64,000 nt of DNA from Roseateles puraquae (GTDB taxonomy: Bacteria; Pseudomonadota; Gammaproteobacteria; Burkholderiales; Burkholderiaceae_C). The notes under the pieces are model-generated. The model ran no database searches. It was not told where the DNA came from and saw only the letters and a list, made by a program, of their open reading frames with translations. Both the position numbers and the translations under genes were made by a program. The stretch is taken from NCBI RefSeq assembly GCF_002205845.1, contig NZ_NISI01000012.1, forward strand, positions 1-64,000, given 5' to 3'. Shown in pieces: positions 52,952 to 61,381 of the stretch; within the stretch, counting starts at the first letter, position 1, and each line of letters opens with the position of its first letter.

Positions 52952-53347
52952 TCAAAGCGATGCTGCCGCTGGACCAGCCAGTTCGGCGCAGTAGCTGATG
53001 AGGTCGTCGAGTTCGCGGCTCTTGTCGAACACGCGCTCGGCCCCGAGGCTGGCGCAACGGCGCCGCATTTCCTCGGTGGCGTAATTGGTCAGCACGACGC
53101 GCCTGGCGCGGACGCCGAGTTGCTGGGCGGCCTGCAGCACGCCCAGCCCCGTGCCCGAGCGCAGGAACACGTCGACGATGAACAGGTCGGCGGTGGCATC
53201 GGGGTCGCGCTTCATCCAGCGCACCGCGCCGGCTTCATCGGCGACCGAACCCACCACTTCCACCTGGGCCACCTCTTCGAGCGTCGCGATGAGGTTCTCA
53301 AGGATCACCGGACTGTCTTCGACGATGAAGGCTTTGAGTGCAGGCAT
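52952..53347 (-). CDS. Receiver-only response regulator
   Basis: The 131-residue protein is a lone receiver domain: FIVEDSPVILENL with the acidic site, ADLFIVDVFLRSGTGL with the phosphorylatable Asp, VVLTNYATEEMR with the switch Thr, and ERVFDKSRELDDL with the conserved Lys. There is no output domain, so it may act by protein contact or as phosphate sink for the kinase translated right after it. The start at 53347 (MPALKAFIVED) gives a normal N-terminus. A perfect TAGGACTAGTCCTA dyad lies 88 nt upstream. Confidence 0.85.
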   Translation of the reverse strand: MPALKAFIVEDSPVILENLIATLEEVAQVEVVGSVADEAGAVRWMKRDPDATADLFIVDVFLRSGTGLGVLQAAQQLGVRARRVVLTNYATEEMRRRCASLGAERVFDKSRELDDLISYCAELAGPAAASL

Positions 53348-53434
53348 GACCCGAGGGCTGCGGTGGGATTCAGGGAGGCTCAAGTATGGCCCGCTTCGAC
53401 CTCGCGCCGGCAGTGCCGGCGGCTTGTCGCGTTG

Positions 53435-53448
53435 TAGGACTAGTCCTA
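53435..53448. promoter_or_regulatory. Perfect 14-bp palindrome containing the TAGGAC box
   Basis: TAGGACTAGTCCTA is fully symmetric and preceded by TTG, so it contains the TGTAGGAC box plus its mirror copy. It lies about 88 nt upstream of the receiver-only gene start (53347) and 10 nt from the stop of the BON gene. It is the most symmetric member of the box set and probably shows the full operator. Confidence 0.6.
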
Positions 53449-53457
53449 TAGCGGGAC

Positions 53458-53787
53458 TCAGGAACCTTGGCGGACGGCGATGTCGTTCTTCACGGCCTTC
53501 ACGCCCGAAGTCTCGCGGGCGAGCTTCTCGGCCATGGCGCGCTCTTCGGCTGACTTGGCAAAGCCCGACAGCTGCACCGTGCCCTTCAGCGTCTCGACGC
53601 TGATGGCCATGGCGCTGACGGTGGGGTCGGCGGCGAACTTGGCCTTGACGCGGGTGGTCACGGCGGTGTCGTCGACGTAGGCGCCGACGGTTTCCTGGTC
53701 ACGGGTGACGGCACAGCCGGTGGTGGCAGCCAGGGTGGCGACGAGGGCGGTGGTGACGGCGGCGGTCAGGATGGACTTGTTGAACAT
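53458..53787 (-). CDS. BON-domain lipoprotein
   Basis: The 109-residue product has a lipoprotein-like signal (LVATLAATTGC, Cys25). One BON domain follows (VKAKFAADPTVSAMAISVETLKG to GVKAVKNDIAV), the phospholipid-binding type found in OsmY. Such proteins answer envelope or osmotic stress. The start follows AGGAG at 7 nt. It lies between the kinase/receiver pair and the divergent NarL-type regulator, with boxes on both sides, so it is a likely target of the system. Confidence 0.85.
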   Translation of the reverse strand: MFNKSILTAAVTTALVATLAATTGCAVTRDQETVGAYVDDTAVTTRVKAKFAADPTVSAMAISVETLKGTVQLSGFAKSAEERAMAEKLARETSGVKAVKNDIAVRQGS

Positions 53788-53903
53788 TTGGCATCTCCTG
53801 TAGGTGGGCGGCTTCGAGAACCGCTGGCCTCACTATCGGGCCCGGCTACATGCGGTGACATAGTCCCGCGGCGCGGCGCCCTGTCGGACTGGACCGTCAG
53901 CGA

Positions 53904-53919
53904 TGTAGGACGGCAGGCG
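53904..53919. promoter_or_regulatory. TGTAGGAC box between BON gene and NarL-type regulator
   Basis: TGTAGGACGGCAGGCG, identical to 51471-51486, lies 62 nt upstream of the NarL-type regulator start (53982) and about 117 nt upstream of the divergent BON gene start. A weaker related octamer, TGTCGGAC, is at 53882-53889. The placement fits a regulatory site read by one or both divergent genes. Confidence 0.5.
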
Positions 53920-53981
53920 CTGCCCGTGCGGCAGACGGGCTGCTACTCTGAGAACAAGTTCCACGCCAGAGTTCCCCCACC

Positions 53982-54632
53982 ATGATCAGAATCGGCATCG
54001 TCGACGACCACGCCATCGTCCGCACCGGGCTGCGCCAGTACCTGTCCGATCACGTGGACCTGCGCGTGACCGGGGAAGGCGCCAGCGGCCATGACGCGCT
54101 CGAGATGGCCCGGGGCGGCGAGGTGGACGTGCTGCTGCTGGACATCTCCATGCCCGATCAAAGCGGTGTGGATGCGCTGGCCGCGATCAAGGCGCGCTTC
54201 CCCGAACTGCCGGTGCTCATCCTGAGCGGCTTTCCGGAGGCGCACTACGCGACGACGCTGCTGCGCCAAGGCGCCAGCGGCTACCTGAACAAGGAATGTG
54301 ATCCTGAGGAGATCGCCAATGCGATCCGGCAGGTGTCGCGCGGCCGGCGCTACATCAGCGCCGCGGTCGCCGAGCAGCTGGCCGACAGCGTGGTGGGCAA
54401 TGCCGGCTCACCCGGCGCTCAGGACAAGCCCTTGCACGAGGCGCTGTCTGAACGGGAGTTCCAGGTCTTCCTGCGCCTGGCCAAGGGAGAAACGGTGGGC
54501 CATATCGCCGAGGCGCTCTTCCTGAGCGTCAAGACGGTCAGCACCTACCGCACGCGCGTGCTGGAGAAGCTCAAGCTGCAGACCAACAGTGATCTGACCT
54601 ACTACGCGCTGAAGAACGGCCTGATTCAGTAA
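53982..54632 (+). CDS. NarL/FixJ-type response regulator
   Basis: The 216-residue regulator has a receiver domain (IVDDHAIVRTGL; phospho-acceptor Asp54 in LLLDISMPDQSG; Lys in GYLNKE) and a LuxR-type helix-turn-helix (LSEREFQVFLRLAKGETVGH to FLSVKTVSTYRTRVLEKL). It is the only DNA-binding partner near the NarL-type kinase (51489), so the two likely form one system. A TGTAGGAC box precedes it. The last codons overlap the small convergent gene at 54626. Confidence 0.92.
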   Translation: MIRIGIVDDHAIVRTGLRQYLSDHVDLRVTGEGASGHDALEMARGGEVDVLLLDISMPDQSGVDALAAIKARFPELPVLILSGFPEAHYATTLLRQGASGYLNKECDPEEIANAIRQVSRGRRYISAAVAEQLADSVVGNAGSPGAQDKPLHEALSEREFQVFLRLAKGETVGHIAEALFLSVKTVSTYRTRVLEKLKLQTNSDLTYYALKNGLIQ

Positions 54633-54814
54633 CCCGTCGGCGCGAGCTCGTCGCCCAGGGTCCAGGGCAGGGCCGATTCGTAGCCCAGCTCCGCTTCGGG
54701 CAGTGAGGGCACCACGATGATGCGTGCCGGCGGCGCGGGCATCATCCACTGCGCCGCGGGCAGGGCAATCGCTTCAAGGGCGGAAGGATGGGGCAGGTGG
54801 GCGTCGAGGGTCAT
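54626..54814 (-). CDS. Small hypothetical protein
   Basis: The 62-residue product (MTLDAHLPHPSALEAIALPA start) is Pro/Ala-rich with RIIVVPSLPEAELGYESALP. GGAG lies 8 nt before the ATG, which supports a real gene. Its stop overlaps the convergent regulator gene by 7 bp. No family is recognised. Confidence 0.5.
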   Translation of the reverse strand: MTLDAHLPHPSALEAIALPAAQWMMPAPPARIIVVPSLPEAELGYESALPWTLGDELAPTGY

Positions 54815-54936
54815 GTCGTGCTCCGGCGAGTGATGGGCACAGCATCCGTGACAGGCTTGGCGCCGCGTATCGGTTGGGGGCGCGCGGGCGTGTCGGAGAC
54901 CACTGACAAAGCCGTCAGCCCGGCCACAATGCTGGC

Positions 54937-55689
54937 GTGAAGTTCATCGCCTCTGTCTGCCTCCTGCTGGCCCTGGGTGCCGGCGCGCAAGCCTGCGAGG
55001 TGCGGGCCCGCTGGAACGACGACCCGCCGTACTCGATGCGGCTGGCCGACGGCCGGCTGTCGGGGCTGAACGTGGAGATGGTCGAGCTGGTGCTCGGCCG
55101 CATGGGCTGCCGCGTGCAGTGGGTGGAGCTGCCCTGGGCCCGCGCGCTGGTGGAGCTGGAAGCCGGCCGACTGGACGTGCTGCCCGGCGGATTCCGCCGC
55201 CCGGAGCGCGAGGGGTATGCGTATTTCGTCGCCCAGCATGAGTTGTCTCGCAACCGGCTGTACGTGCGGGCCGCGGACCGTGCGCGCGTCGGTGCGGCCA
55301 CCCGGCTGGCCGAGGTGCCGGGCCTGCGCCTGGGGGTGCAGATCGGCGTGGTCTACGGCCCCGAGTACGCTGAGCTGGTGTCGCAGCCGGCCTTCCGCAC
55401 CCGGCTGACGCAGGCCACCACGCGCCGCAGCCTGTGGCAGATGCTGGAACTCGGGCGGGTCGATGGCGTGCTGTCCAGCGAGGCCTCGGCGCGGTGGGAG
55501 CTGGCCCAGGAAGGGCTGCACCAGCGCATCGTGGCGACGGACGTCGTGCTGTCCAACGAACCGGCCTACGTGCTCGTCAGCAAGCACTCGCGTGATGCCG
55601 CGTGGGCCCAGCGCTACCAGGACGCCAGTGCCGCGCTGAAGGCGGAGGGCACCACGGCCCGGGTCGTGCGCAAGTACTTCGGCGATTGA
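54937..55689 (+). CDS. Periplasmic solute-binding protein (family 3 type)
   Basis: The 250-residue product has a signal peptide (FIASVCLLLALGAGAQA). The bilobal family 3 pattern follows: WNDDPPYSMRLADGRLSGLNVEMVELVLGRMGC (residues 26-58), ARALVELEAGRLDVLPGGF, LGVQIGVVYGPEY and a C-terminal ALKAEGTTARVVRKYF. These proteins bind amino acids or similar small solutes. The start is GTG. No ABC permease or ATPase gene is adjacent, so it may be an orphan binder feeding another system or a sensor. Confidence 0.8.
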   Translation: MKFIASVCLLLALGAGAQACEVRARWNDDPPYSMRLADGRLSGLNVEMVELVLGRMGCRVQWVELPWARALVELEAGRLDVLPGGFRRPEREGYAYFVAQHELSRNRLYVRAADRARVGAATRLAEVPGLRLGVQIGVVYGPEYAELVSQPAFRTRLTQATTRRSLWQMLELGRVDGVLSSEASARWELAQEGLHQRIVATDVVLSNEPAYVLVSKHSRDAAWAQRYQDASAALKAEGTTARVVRKYFGD

Positions 55690-55703
55690 GGCTGCAGGGC
55701 GCC

Positions 55704-57296
55704 TCAGCCTGCCAGGGCGTCGGCCAGCAGGCGGGCCGACTGGGGCACCGGCTGGGTACCAAGCAGGCGGCCGTCGCCGTTGAAGCGGGTCGCGATGAAG
55801 GCGTCGGCGGCCGCCTCGGAGGCCTCCTCGCGCATCAGCACCGCCTGCGCACACAGCACCAGCCCCTGGGCCACGCGGCGCGCCTGCGACTCCAGCGCGG
55901 CGGGGTCCCCCGTCAGCAGGCGCTGCAGGTGGGTGGCTTCGGCCCGCACCGGCGCATCGGGGCTGGCGGCAAAACCGGCGAGCAGGTCCAGCGCCACGTC
56001 AGGCTCGCGGGCGACGGCGCGCAGCACGTCCAGGGCCATGACGTTGCCCGAGCCCTCCCAGATCGAGTTCACGGGGGCCTCGCGGTACAGCCGCGCCAGC
56101 ACGCCGTCCTCCACGTAGCCATTGCCACCGAGCAGCTCCATGGCCTCGCCGGTGCATTCGATGGCCCGCTTGCACACCCAGAGCTTGGCAGCCGGCGTCA
56201 TCAGCCGCTGCCAGGCGGCCTCGCCCTGCTCGAAGCCGCGGGCCAGGCGCAGCATCAGGCGCATCGCGGCCTCGCTCTCCAACGCCAGGTCGGCCAGCAC
56301 CGTCTGCATCAGGGGCTGTTCAGCCAGTGCCCGGCCGAAGGCGTGGCGCTCGCGCGCGTTGTGCAGGGCCTGCACCAGACCGGCACGCAGCAGCGCCGCG
56401 CTGCCGATCACGCAGTTCAGCCGGGTGTAGCCGGCCATCTCGATCAGCGTCGGAATGCCGCGACCTTCGTCGCCCACGCGGCGCGCCCAGGCGCCGTGGA
56501 ACTCCACCTCGCTGCTGCAGTTGCTGCGGTTGCCGAGCTTGTCCTTCAGGCGCAGCACCTGGATGGCATTGCGCGCGCCGTCGGGCGTGTAGCGCGGCAG
56601 CCAGAAGCAGGTGGGGCCGGCCTCGGTGCGGGCCAGCACCAGGTGGGCATCGCTGCTGGGCGCCGAGAAGAACCACTTGTGCCCGGTGATGGCGTAGCTG
56701 CCGTCGGCCTGCGCGGTGGCGTGGGTGGTCACCCGGCGCAGGTCGGAGCCGCCTTGCTTTTCGGTCATGCCCATGCCGACCCAGATCGACGCCTTGTTGG
56801 CCAGTGGTGCCTCGCGCGGGTCATGCACGCGGCTGAAGAACTGTTCGCGCAGCGGTGCAAACAGCTCGGGCTGGCGGGCCAGCACGGGAATGGCGGCCTG
56901 CGTCATGGTCGCCGGGCAGAGCGATCCGGCTTCCACCTGGCCATGCAGGTAGCAGCCGGCGGCGAAGGCCGTCCAGCGGCCGGCGGTGTCGGTGGCGAAC
57001 ACGTCGCCGACCAGCCCTTGGCGGCGGTACAGGGCCAGCAGCGCGTGCCAGCTGGGGTGAAAGTCGATCAGGTCGATGCGACGCCCGCGCGCGTCGAGCT
57101 GTCGCAACTGCGGGCCGTGGCGGTTGGCATCGCGCGCCCACTGGGCGGTGTCAGGGCTGCCGAGTTCGGCACCATAGCGGGTAAGCGGCTCAACAGCCTG
57201 AGGCGCCGCCTGGCGAAGCGCGGCCAGCAGCGCAGGGTCGGTGGCCAGCAGGTTGTGACCGACCCACTCGTCGACGAGGTTGTCCGCGGTGGCCAT
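55704..57296 (-). CDS. AidB-like acyl-CoA dehydrogenase
   Basis: The 530-residue flavoprotein is larger than typical acyl-CoA dehydrogenases and fits the AidB subgroup: GMTEKQGGSDLRRVTT, YAITGHKWFFSAPSSDAHLVLAR, RLKDKLGNRSNCSSEVEFHGAW, GYTRLNCVIGSAALLRAGL, and ELLGGNGYVEDGVLARLYREAPVNSIWEGSGNVMALD with the C-terminal flavin site (residues 400-440). AidB is induced in the adaptive response to alkylation damage; other members act on isovaleryl-CoA. Its ATG shares a base with the stop of the GGDEF-like gene upstream (57296). Confidence 0.88.
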   Translation of the reverse strand: MATADNLVDEWVGHNLLATDPALLAALRQAAPQAVEPLTRYGAELGSPDTAQWARDANRHGPQLRQLDARGRRIDLIDFHPSWHALLALYRRQGLVGDVFATDTAGRWTAFAAGCYLHGQVEAGSLCPATMTQAAIPVLARQPELFAPLREQFFSRVHDPREAPLANKASIWVGMGMTEKQGGSDLRRVTTHATAQADGSYAITGHKWFFSAPSSDAHLVLARTEAGPTCFWLPRYTPDGARNAIQVLRLKDKLGNRSNCSSEVEFHGAWARRVGDEGRGIPTLIEMAGYTRLNCVIGSAALLRAGLVQALHNARERHAFGRALAEQPLMQTVLADLALESEAAMRLMLRLARGFEQGEAAWQRLMTPAAKLWVCKRAIECTGEAMELLGGNGYVEDGVLARLYREAPVNSIWEGSGNVMALDVLRAVAREPDVALDLLAGFAASPDAPVRAEATHLQRLLTGDPAALESQARRVAQGLVLCAQAVLMREEASEAAADAFIATRFNGDGRLLGTQPVPQSARLLADALAG

Positions 57297-58453
57297 CAGT
57301 CGCTCACGCCCGGCTCGGCCTTGAGCTGGTTGCCGCCGGCGCGGCGGGCTTCGTAGAGCGCGGTCTCGGCGCGGCGCTGCAGGTCGGCGATGCCTCGGTC
57401 GCCCGGGCGCAGCTTGGCCCAGCCGGCGCTGAAGGCCAGGCTCAGGCCCAGCTCCGCCGGCGCGCGCTCGGCCACGGCGGCGCGCAGTCGCTGGTCCAGG
57501 GCCTGCGGGCCTTCGGGCAGGCAGCGGGCCATCAACACGCCGAACTGGTGTTCACCCAGCCGGCCGGCCAGATCGCCCAGCCGCATCTGTGCCTGCACGC
57601 AGCTGCCGAACAGGGCCAGGGTGCGGTCAGCGAAATCGATGTCGTGTTCGGCCTGCAGGGTGCCGAAGTCATCCAGCGTCACCACCACCAGCGCCAGGGG
57701 CTCCTGGTAGCGGCGCGCCATGGAGATGAGGTCCACCGAGCGACGGCCGAAGGCGGCGGCGTCGATCAGGCCGGTCAGGCCGTCGGTCTGGGTGAGGCGG
57801 GCGAGCTCCGCCTCGATCTGGCCGCGCCAGGCCAGCAACAACATGGGCAGCGCCAGCAGCAAGGCCAGCTGGCCAGCCAGGGCCAGCAGCAGGTCAGGCG
57901 AGGCCGAGGGCGAGCCGAACTCGGTGACGACCGCGCGGCTGAGCACGGCCACCAGCAGCGGCAGCACCGCGGCCAGGCCCAGCAGCCGCCAGCGCCGGCT
58001 GTTCAGGCCTTGGACGACGTTGCTGCGGCCGGGCAGCGTCAAGGCCACGCCGAGCCATGCGAGCTGCGCGCCGAGGCCGAGGTCCGCGAGGGTCTGGGCT
58101 TCGTGGGGCGCCTCGGCCAGCAGCAGCTGCCCCACCGCCAGCAGCACCGGTGCGGCGGCCATGGCCCAGCGGCCAGGGCGGGGCTGCAGCCACAGGCACA
58201 AGGCCCACCACAGCGCCGACAGACCGGCACTCACGGCGGCCACGCCGAGGGCGTGGACCCACGGCGGCGAGCCCAGGCGCGCCACGAGCGACGGGCTGGC
58301 CAGCGCCAGGCCCACCGCCAGGGCCAGCATGCCAGCCTGGGCCCAGCGGCCACCGGCGTTGTCGCCGCGCCAGCCGACCAGCGTGATCAGCACCAGCGCG
58401 GCCACCAGCGCCTGCATCGGCAGCAGGGCGAACAGCGCGCTGGTGAAGCTCAT
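57296..58453 (-). CDS. Membrane protein with degenerate GGDEF domain
   Basis: The 385-residue protein has about seven hydrophobic segments (residues 5-210) and a C-terminal GGDEF-fold domain: [40 protein letters not shown], and [15 protein letters not shown]. The catalytic loop thus reads GEHQF near residue 299 instead of GGDEF or GGEEF, so it should not make c-di-GMP. It may bind GTP or c-di-GMP or act as an inactive partner. It overlaps creA (58450-58453) and the AidB-like gene, which places three unrelated families in one unit. Confidence 0.8.
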   Translation of the reverse strand: MSFTSALFALLPMQALVAALVLITLVGWRGDNAGGRWAQAGMLALAVGLALASPSLVARLGSPPWVHALGVAAVSAGLSALWWALCLWLQPRPGRWAMAAAPVLLAVGQLLLAEAPHEAQTLADLGLGAQLAWLGVALTLPGRSNVVQGLNSRRWRLLGLAAVLPLLVAVLSRAVVTEFGSPSASPDLLLALAGQLALLLALPMLLLAWRGQIEAELARLTQTDGLTGLIDAAAFGRRSVDLISMARRYQEPLALVVVTLDDFGTLQAEHDIDFADRTLALFGSCVQAQMRLGDLAGRLGEHQFGVLMARCLPEGPQALDQRLRAAVAERAPAELGLSLAFSAGWAKLRPGDRGIADLQRRAETALYEARRAGGNQLKAEPGVSD

Positions 58454-58917
58454 TTCTTGACGGGGATGGGCTGGGCGCGGTCCACCGGCACGGCGGTCAC
58501 GCTGTTCTGCGGCGAGCCATCGATCAGGCGGTCGGAGTAGGTCAGGTAGACCAGGGTGTTGCGGGTCGGATCGACCATGCGCACGATACGCAGCCGCTTG
58601 AACACCAGCGAGATGCGTTCGCTGAACACCTCTTCCTGGCGCGGCAACGGCTGGGCGATGGTGATGGGGCCGACCTGGCGGCAGGCAATGGAGGCTTCGG
58701 ACTTGTCCTCCGCCAGCCCGATGGCGCCTTTGATGCCGCCGGTCTTGGCGCGCGACACGAAGCAGGTGACGCCCTGCACCTTGGGGTCGTCATAGGCATC
58801 GACCACGATCTTGTGATCGGGGCCGATCAGCTTGAAAGCGGTGTCCACCGAACCGATGGGCTCGGCATGGGCCAGCGAGGCGGCGGCCAGCAGGAGGGTG
58901 AGGGCGGCGTGCTTCAT
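58450..58917 (-). CDS. creA: CreA-family exported protein
   Basis: The 155-residue product has a short signal peptide ([16 protein letters not shown]). The CreA pattern follows: [41 protein letters not shown] (residues 21-62), [11 protein letters not shown], and [21 protein letters not shown]. Two conserved cysteines are present. CreA has no firm function; the E. coli gene neighbours creBCD. Here it starts a unit with the degenerate GGDEF gene (ATGA overlap) and the AidB-like gene. Recognition of the family is confident, function is not. Confidence 0.9.
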   Translation of the reverse strand: MKHAALTLLLAAASLAHAEPIGSVDTAFKLIGPDHKIVVDAYDDPKVQGVTCFVSRAKTGGIKGAIGLAEDKSEASIACRQVGPITIAQPLPRQEEVFSERISLVFKRLRIVRMVDPTRNTLVYLTYSDRLIDGSPQNSVTAVPVDRAQPIPVKK

Positions 58918-58966
58918 CGGGTCAGTCTAGGGCCTGTTAACGCCAAGGCAATGGGTCGCGAAGGCC

Positions 58967-60085
58967 CTAAAGCCAACAGGCGCCGGCCGGGCTGGGCACC
59001 GGCGTGTGGCGGCCAGTGAAGCGCGGGCTCTCCGGGCGGCCGAGGTCGAAATGGCTGAGGTGGTCGCTGCGCTGGTTGCACACGTAGAGGTGGCGGCCCG
59101 CCCGGCAGGCGCTGCGGGGCGTGCTGCCGTGCACCCAGTGGTGGTCCAGCACCCGCGGGCGTCGTGGCTGGGCCAGGCTCAGCACGGCCAGGCTGTCGTG
59201 CAGGCGGTTGAAGGCGTACAGATGCCGCCCGCCCGGCGCCACCAGCAGGCCCGAGGCGTAGCTGGTGCCGGCAAAACCCGTGGGCAGTACCGAGGTCTCG
59301 TCCAGCAGGCGTGGGCCGTCGGCCGTCAGCTCGACGGTGGACAGGGTGGAGGAGGTCTCCTGCAGCACGTAGAGCCAGCGCGGGTCCTGCGGGTGGGCCA
59401 CGAAATGCCGCGGGCCCGAGCCTGGGCTGAGGGCGAGCTCGTGGGCGGCGGTGGTGGGGGCGCCGGCCTGCAGAGGCCAGGCGAGCAGCACGTCGCGGCC
59501 GAGGTCCGTGCCGAGCAGCCAGCGGCCGTCGGCGCTGGCCTCGATCATGTGCGCATGCGGCCCGTCGTGGCCGCTGTTGGCCTGGCTGCCGGGCGGGCCG
59601 CTCTGAGGCCGCGTCGGCCCGGGACGGCAGTCGGCGCTGGCGCAACTGGGCCAGCTCTCGGGCGGCCCCAGCCGGCCGTCGGCCAGGCGGGGCAAGGCCG
59701 CAAAGCGGCCGTCGCCGTAGTTGGCCACCCACAGGCTGCCCGCGCCGGGGCTCAGGTGGGCGGGGCCTTTGCCGCCGCTGGGCTGGCGCTGCAGCAGCGT
59801 CAGTTGGCCTGCGTGGTCCTGCTGGTAGACGGCCACCTGGTCCGCCCCCTCTTCGGCGGCGTAGACATGGCGGCCCTCGGCAGCCAGCCAGCTCGGGCTG
59901 TGGGCGTTGGACGTGATGCCGATCGGCCGCAGGCTGCCGTCCGCTGCCATGCTGAAGCTGTACAGCCCCTGGCCCAGCGGTGCATACGTGCCCACGTGAA
60001 GAAAGCGGGGGCTGGGGGCGGTGGCGTGAGCGGTGAGTGGCATCAGGGCGAGCGGGGTCAGGCGAAGGAGCTGTCGGCGCTTCAT
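58967..60085 (-). CDS. Lactonase-family seven-bladed propeller protein (Pgl/YbhE type)
   Basis: The 372-residue product has an N-terminal export signal (KRRQLLRLTPLALMPLTAHA, with an RR pair). Repeated beta-propeller segments follow: LYSFSMAADGSLRPIG, SPSWLAAEGRHVYAAEEG, GPAHLSPGAGSLWVANYGDG, GPHAHMIEASADGRWLLGTDLG, and GPRHFVAHPQDPRWLYVLQE. This fits 6-phosphogluconolactonase of the YbhE family or related lactonases. An exported form is common. It overlaps the D-threonine-aldolase-like gene by 4 bp (60082-60085), so they are co-translated. The true substrate is unknown. Confidence 0.85.
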   Translation of the reverse strand: MKRRQLLRLTPLALMPLTAHATAPSPRFLHVGTYAPLGQGLYSFSMAADGSLRPIGITSNAHSPSWLAAEGRHVYAAEEGADQVAVYQQDHAGQLTLLQRQPSGGKGPAHLSPGAGSLWVANYGDGRFAALPRLADGRLGPPESWPSCASADCRPGPTRPQSGPPGSQANSGHDGPHAHMIEASADGRWLLGTDLGRDVLLAWPLQAGAPTTAAHELALSPGSGPRHFVAHPQDPRWLYVLQETSSTLSTVELTADGPRLLDETSVLPTGFAGTSYASGLLVAPGGRHLYAFNRLHDSLAVLSLAQPRRPRVLDHHWVHGSTPRSACRAGRHLYVCNQRSDHLSHFDLGRPESPRFTGRHTPVPSPAGACWL

Positions 60086-61374
60086 GAGAACTGCGTGGTG
60101 AGGGCGTCCACCACCCGGTCCTGTTCGTCGACCACGGCCAGCCAGGCCCATTTGTCGAAGGTGGTGCAGGGATGGGCGGGGCCCAGGGCGACGCGGTCAC
60201 CCACGGCGGGGCCTGGCGTGACGGCCGGGTCCCAGCGCAGGTAGGCGTGCTGGTCGTTCATCCCGGTGACTTGCCAGCCCGCCGGTGCGGCCTGGCGCTG
60301 GCCGGCGTGCGCATGCCAGACGGGCAGGGGCCAGCCCTGATCGAAGCCGGCATCGCGCCGGCCGGCATTCAGCAGGGCCAGACCCGGCTCGGGGCAGGAC
60401 AGCACCAGCGTCCAGACCTCCAGCGCCGGTTGCAGGCTGGGCGAGGACAGCGGCGTGCCCAGGCGCTCGTCCATGGTCTGCATGTAGCGGCCGTAGTGGG
60501 TGTGGTCATGGCAGATGTAGCAGCCCGAGCGCAGCAGGCCCAGGCGCTCGGGTCGGGCGCCGAGCACGGGCGCGACCAGGTCGAACAACGCCGAGCCGCC
60601 GCCGCTGAGCCACACCGGCCGGGCCTCCGGCTCGATCAGGCCCTCGGCCTCGAAGTCGGCCAGCAGGGTGTCGATGCGCTGCTGCCAGTGCTGCATCAGC
60701 GCCCGGTCGGGCGCGCTCTCGCCCTGCACCTGCAGGCCCTCGTAAAAGCCAATGCCGCGCAGGCGCAGCGCAGGGTGGCCGCGCAGCGCCCGCGCCAGCG
60801 TCAGGGCCGGGGCGTGCTCGCGCAGCCCGCAGCGCGTGGTGCCCAGCTCCAGCAGCACGTCCAGCTGCGCCTCGCCCGCGCCCAGGCGCGGCCAGAGCGT
60901 GGTGATCAGGTCGAGCTGGGCCGTGGAATCGATGAAGAAGGCCAGCTCGACACCCGGATAGCGCCGCCGCAGCGCCAACAGTTCAGCCAGGTCCGCCGCG
61001 CCGACGATGCCATTGGCGATGAGCGCGCGTCGCACGCCGGCGGCCAGGCCCAGGCGCAGCTGGTGGACGTTCGCAAACGTCAGGCCCCAGGCGCCGGCCG
61101 CGAGCTGGCGACGGAACAGCTGCGGGCTCATGGTGGTCTTGCCATGCGGGGCCAACTGCACGCCGTGCCGTGCAGCGAAGTCCTGCATCCACGCGATGTT
61201 GTGGGCCAGCGCCTGCTGGCGCACCACGGCCAGCGGGAAGGCGAGCTCGTCGCCCAGCAGATGCCAGCCGCGCGAAGCCACTTCGTCCAGCGGCAGCGGC
61301 GGCTGCAGCGCCGGAAAGCCTTTCAGCCAGGGCCCCAGCCAGCCGGGGCGCGGAATGTCGTCGTCAGGTGCCAT
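60082..61374 (-). CDS. D-threonine aldolase / D-serine dehydratase-like PLP enzyme
   Basis: The 430-residue enzyme has an alanine-racemase-type TIM barrel with the PLP lysine in QLAPHGKTTMSPQLF. A barrel with LTFANVHQLRLGL, VLLELGTTRCGLR and PVWLSGGGSALFD follows. The C-terminal D-serine-dehydratase-like domain carries the metal-type motif GDRVALGPAHPCTTFDKW. The His and Cys in AHPC match the metal site of D-threonine aldolase and DSD1. It likely acts on a D-beta-hydroxy amino acid. It is followed by the lactonase gene with ATGA overlap. Confidence 0.85.
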   Translation of the reverse strand: MAPDDDIPRPGWLGPWLKGFPALQPPLPLDEVASRGWHLLGDELAFPLAVVRQQALAHNIAWMQDFAARHGVQLAPHGKTTMSPQLFRRQLAAGAWGLTFANVHQLRLGLAAGVRRALIANGIVGAADLAELLALRRRYPGVELAFFIDSTAQLDLITTLWPRLGAGEAQLDVLLELGTTRCGLREHAPALTLARALRGHPALRLRGIGFYEGLQVQGESAPDRALMQHWQQRIDTLLADFEAEGLIEPEARPVWLSGGGSALFDLVAPVLGARPERLGLLRSGCYICHDHTHYGRYMQTMDERLGTPLSSPSLQPALEVWTLVLSCPEPGLALLNAGRRDAGFDQGWPLPVWHAHAGQRQAAPAGWQVTGMNDQHAYLRWDPAVTPGPAVGDRVALGPAHPCTTFDKWAWLAVVDEQDRVVDALTTQFS

Positions 61375-61381
61375 GGCGGGA

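Noticed and set aside
55602..57356. Long plus-strand frame opposite the AidB-like gene
   Set aside because: Antisense shadow; acyl-CoA dehydrogenase motifs are on the minus strand.
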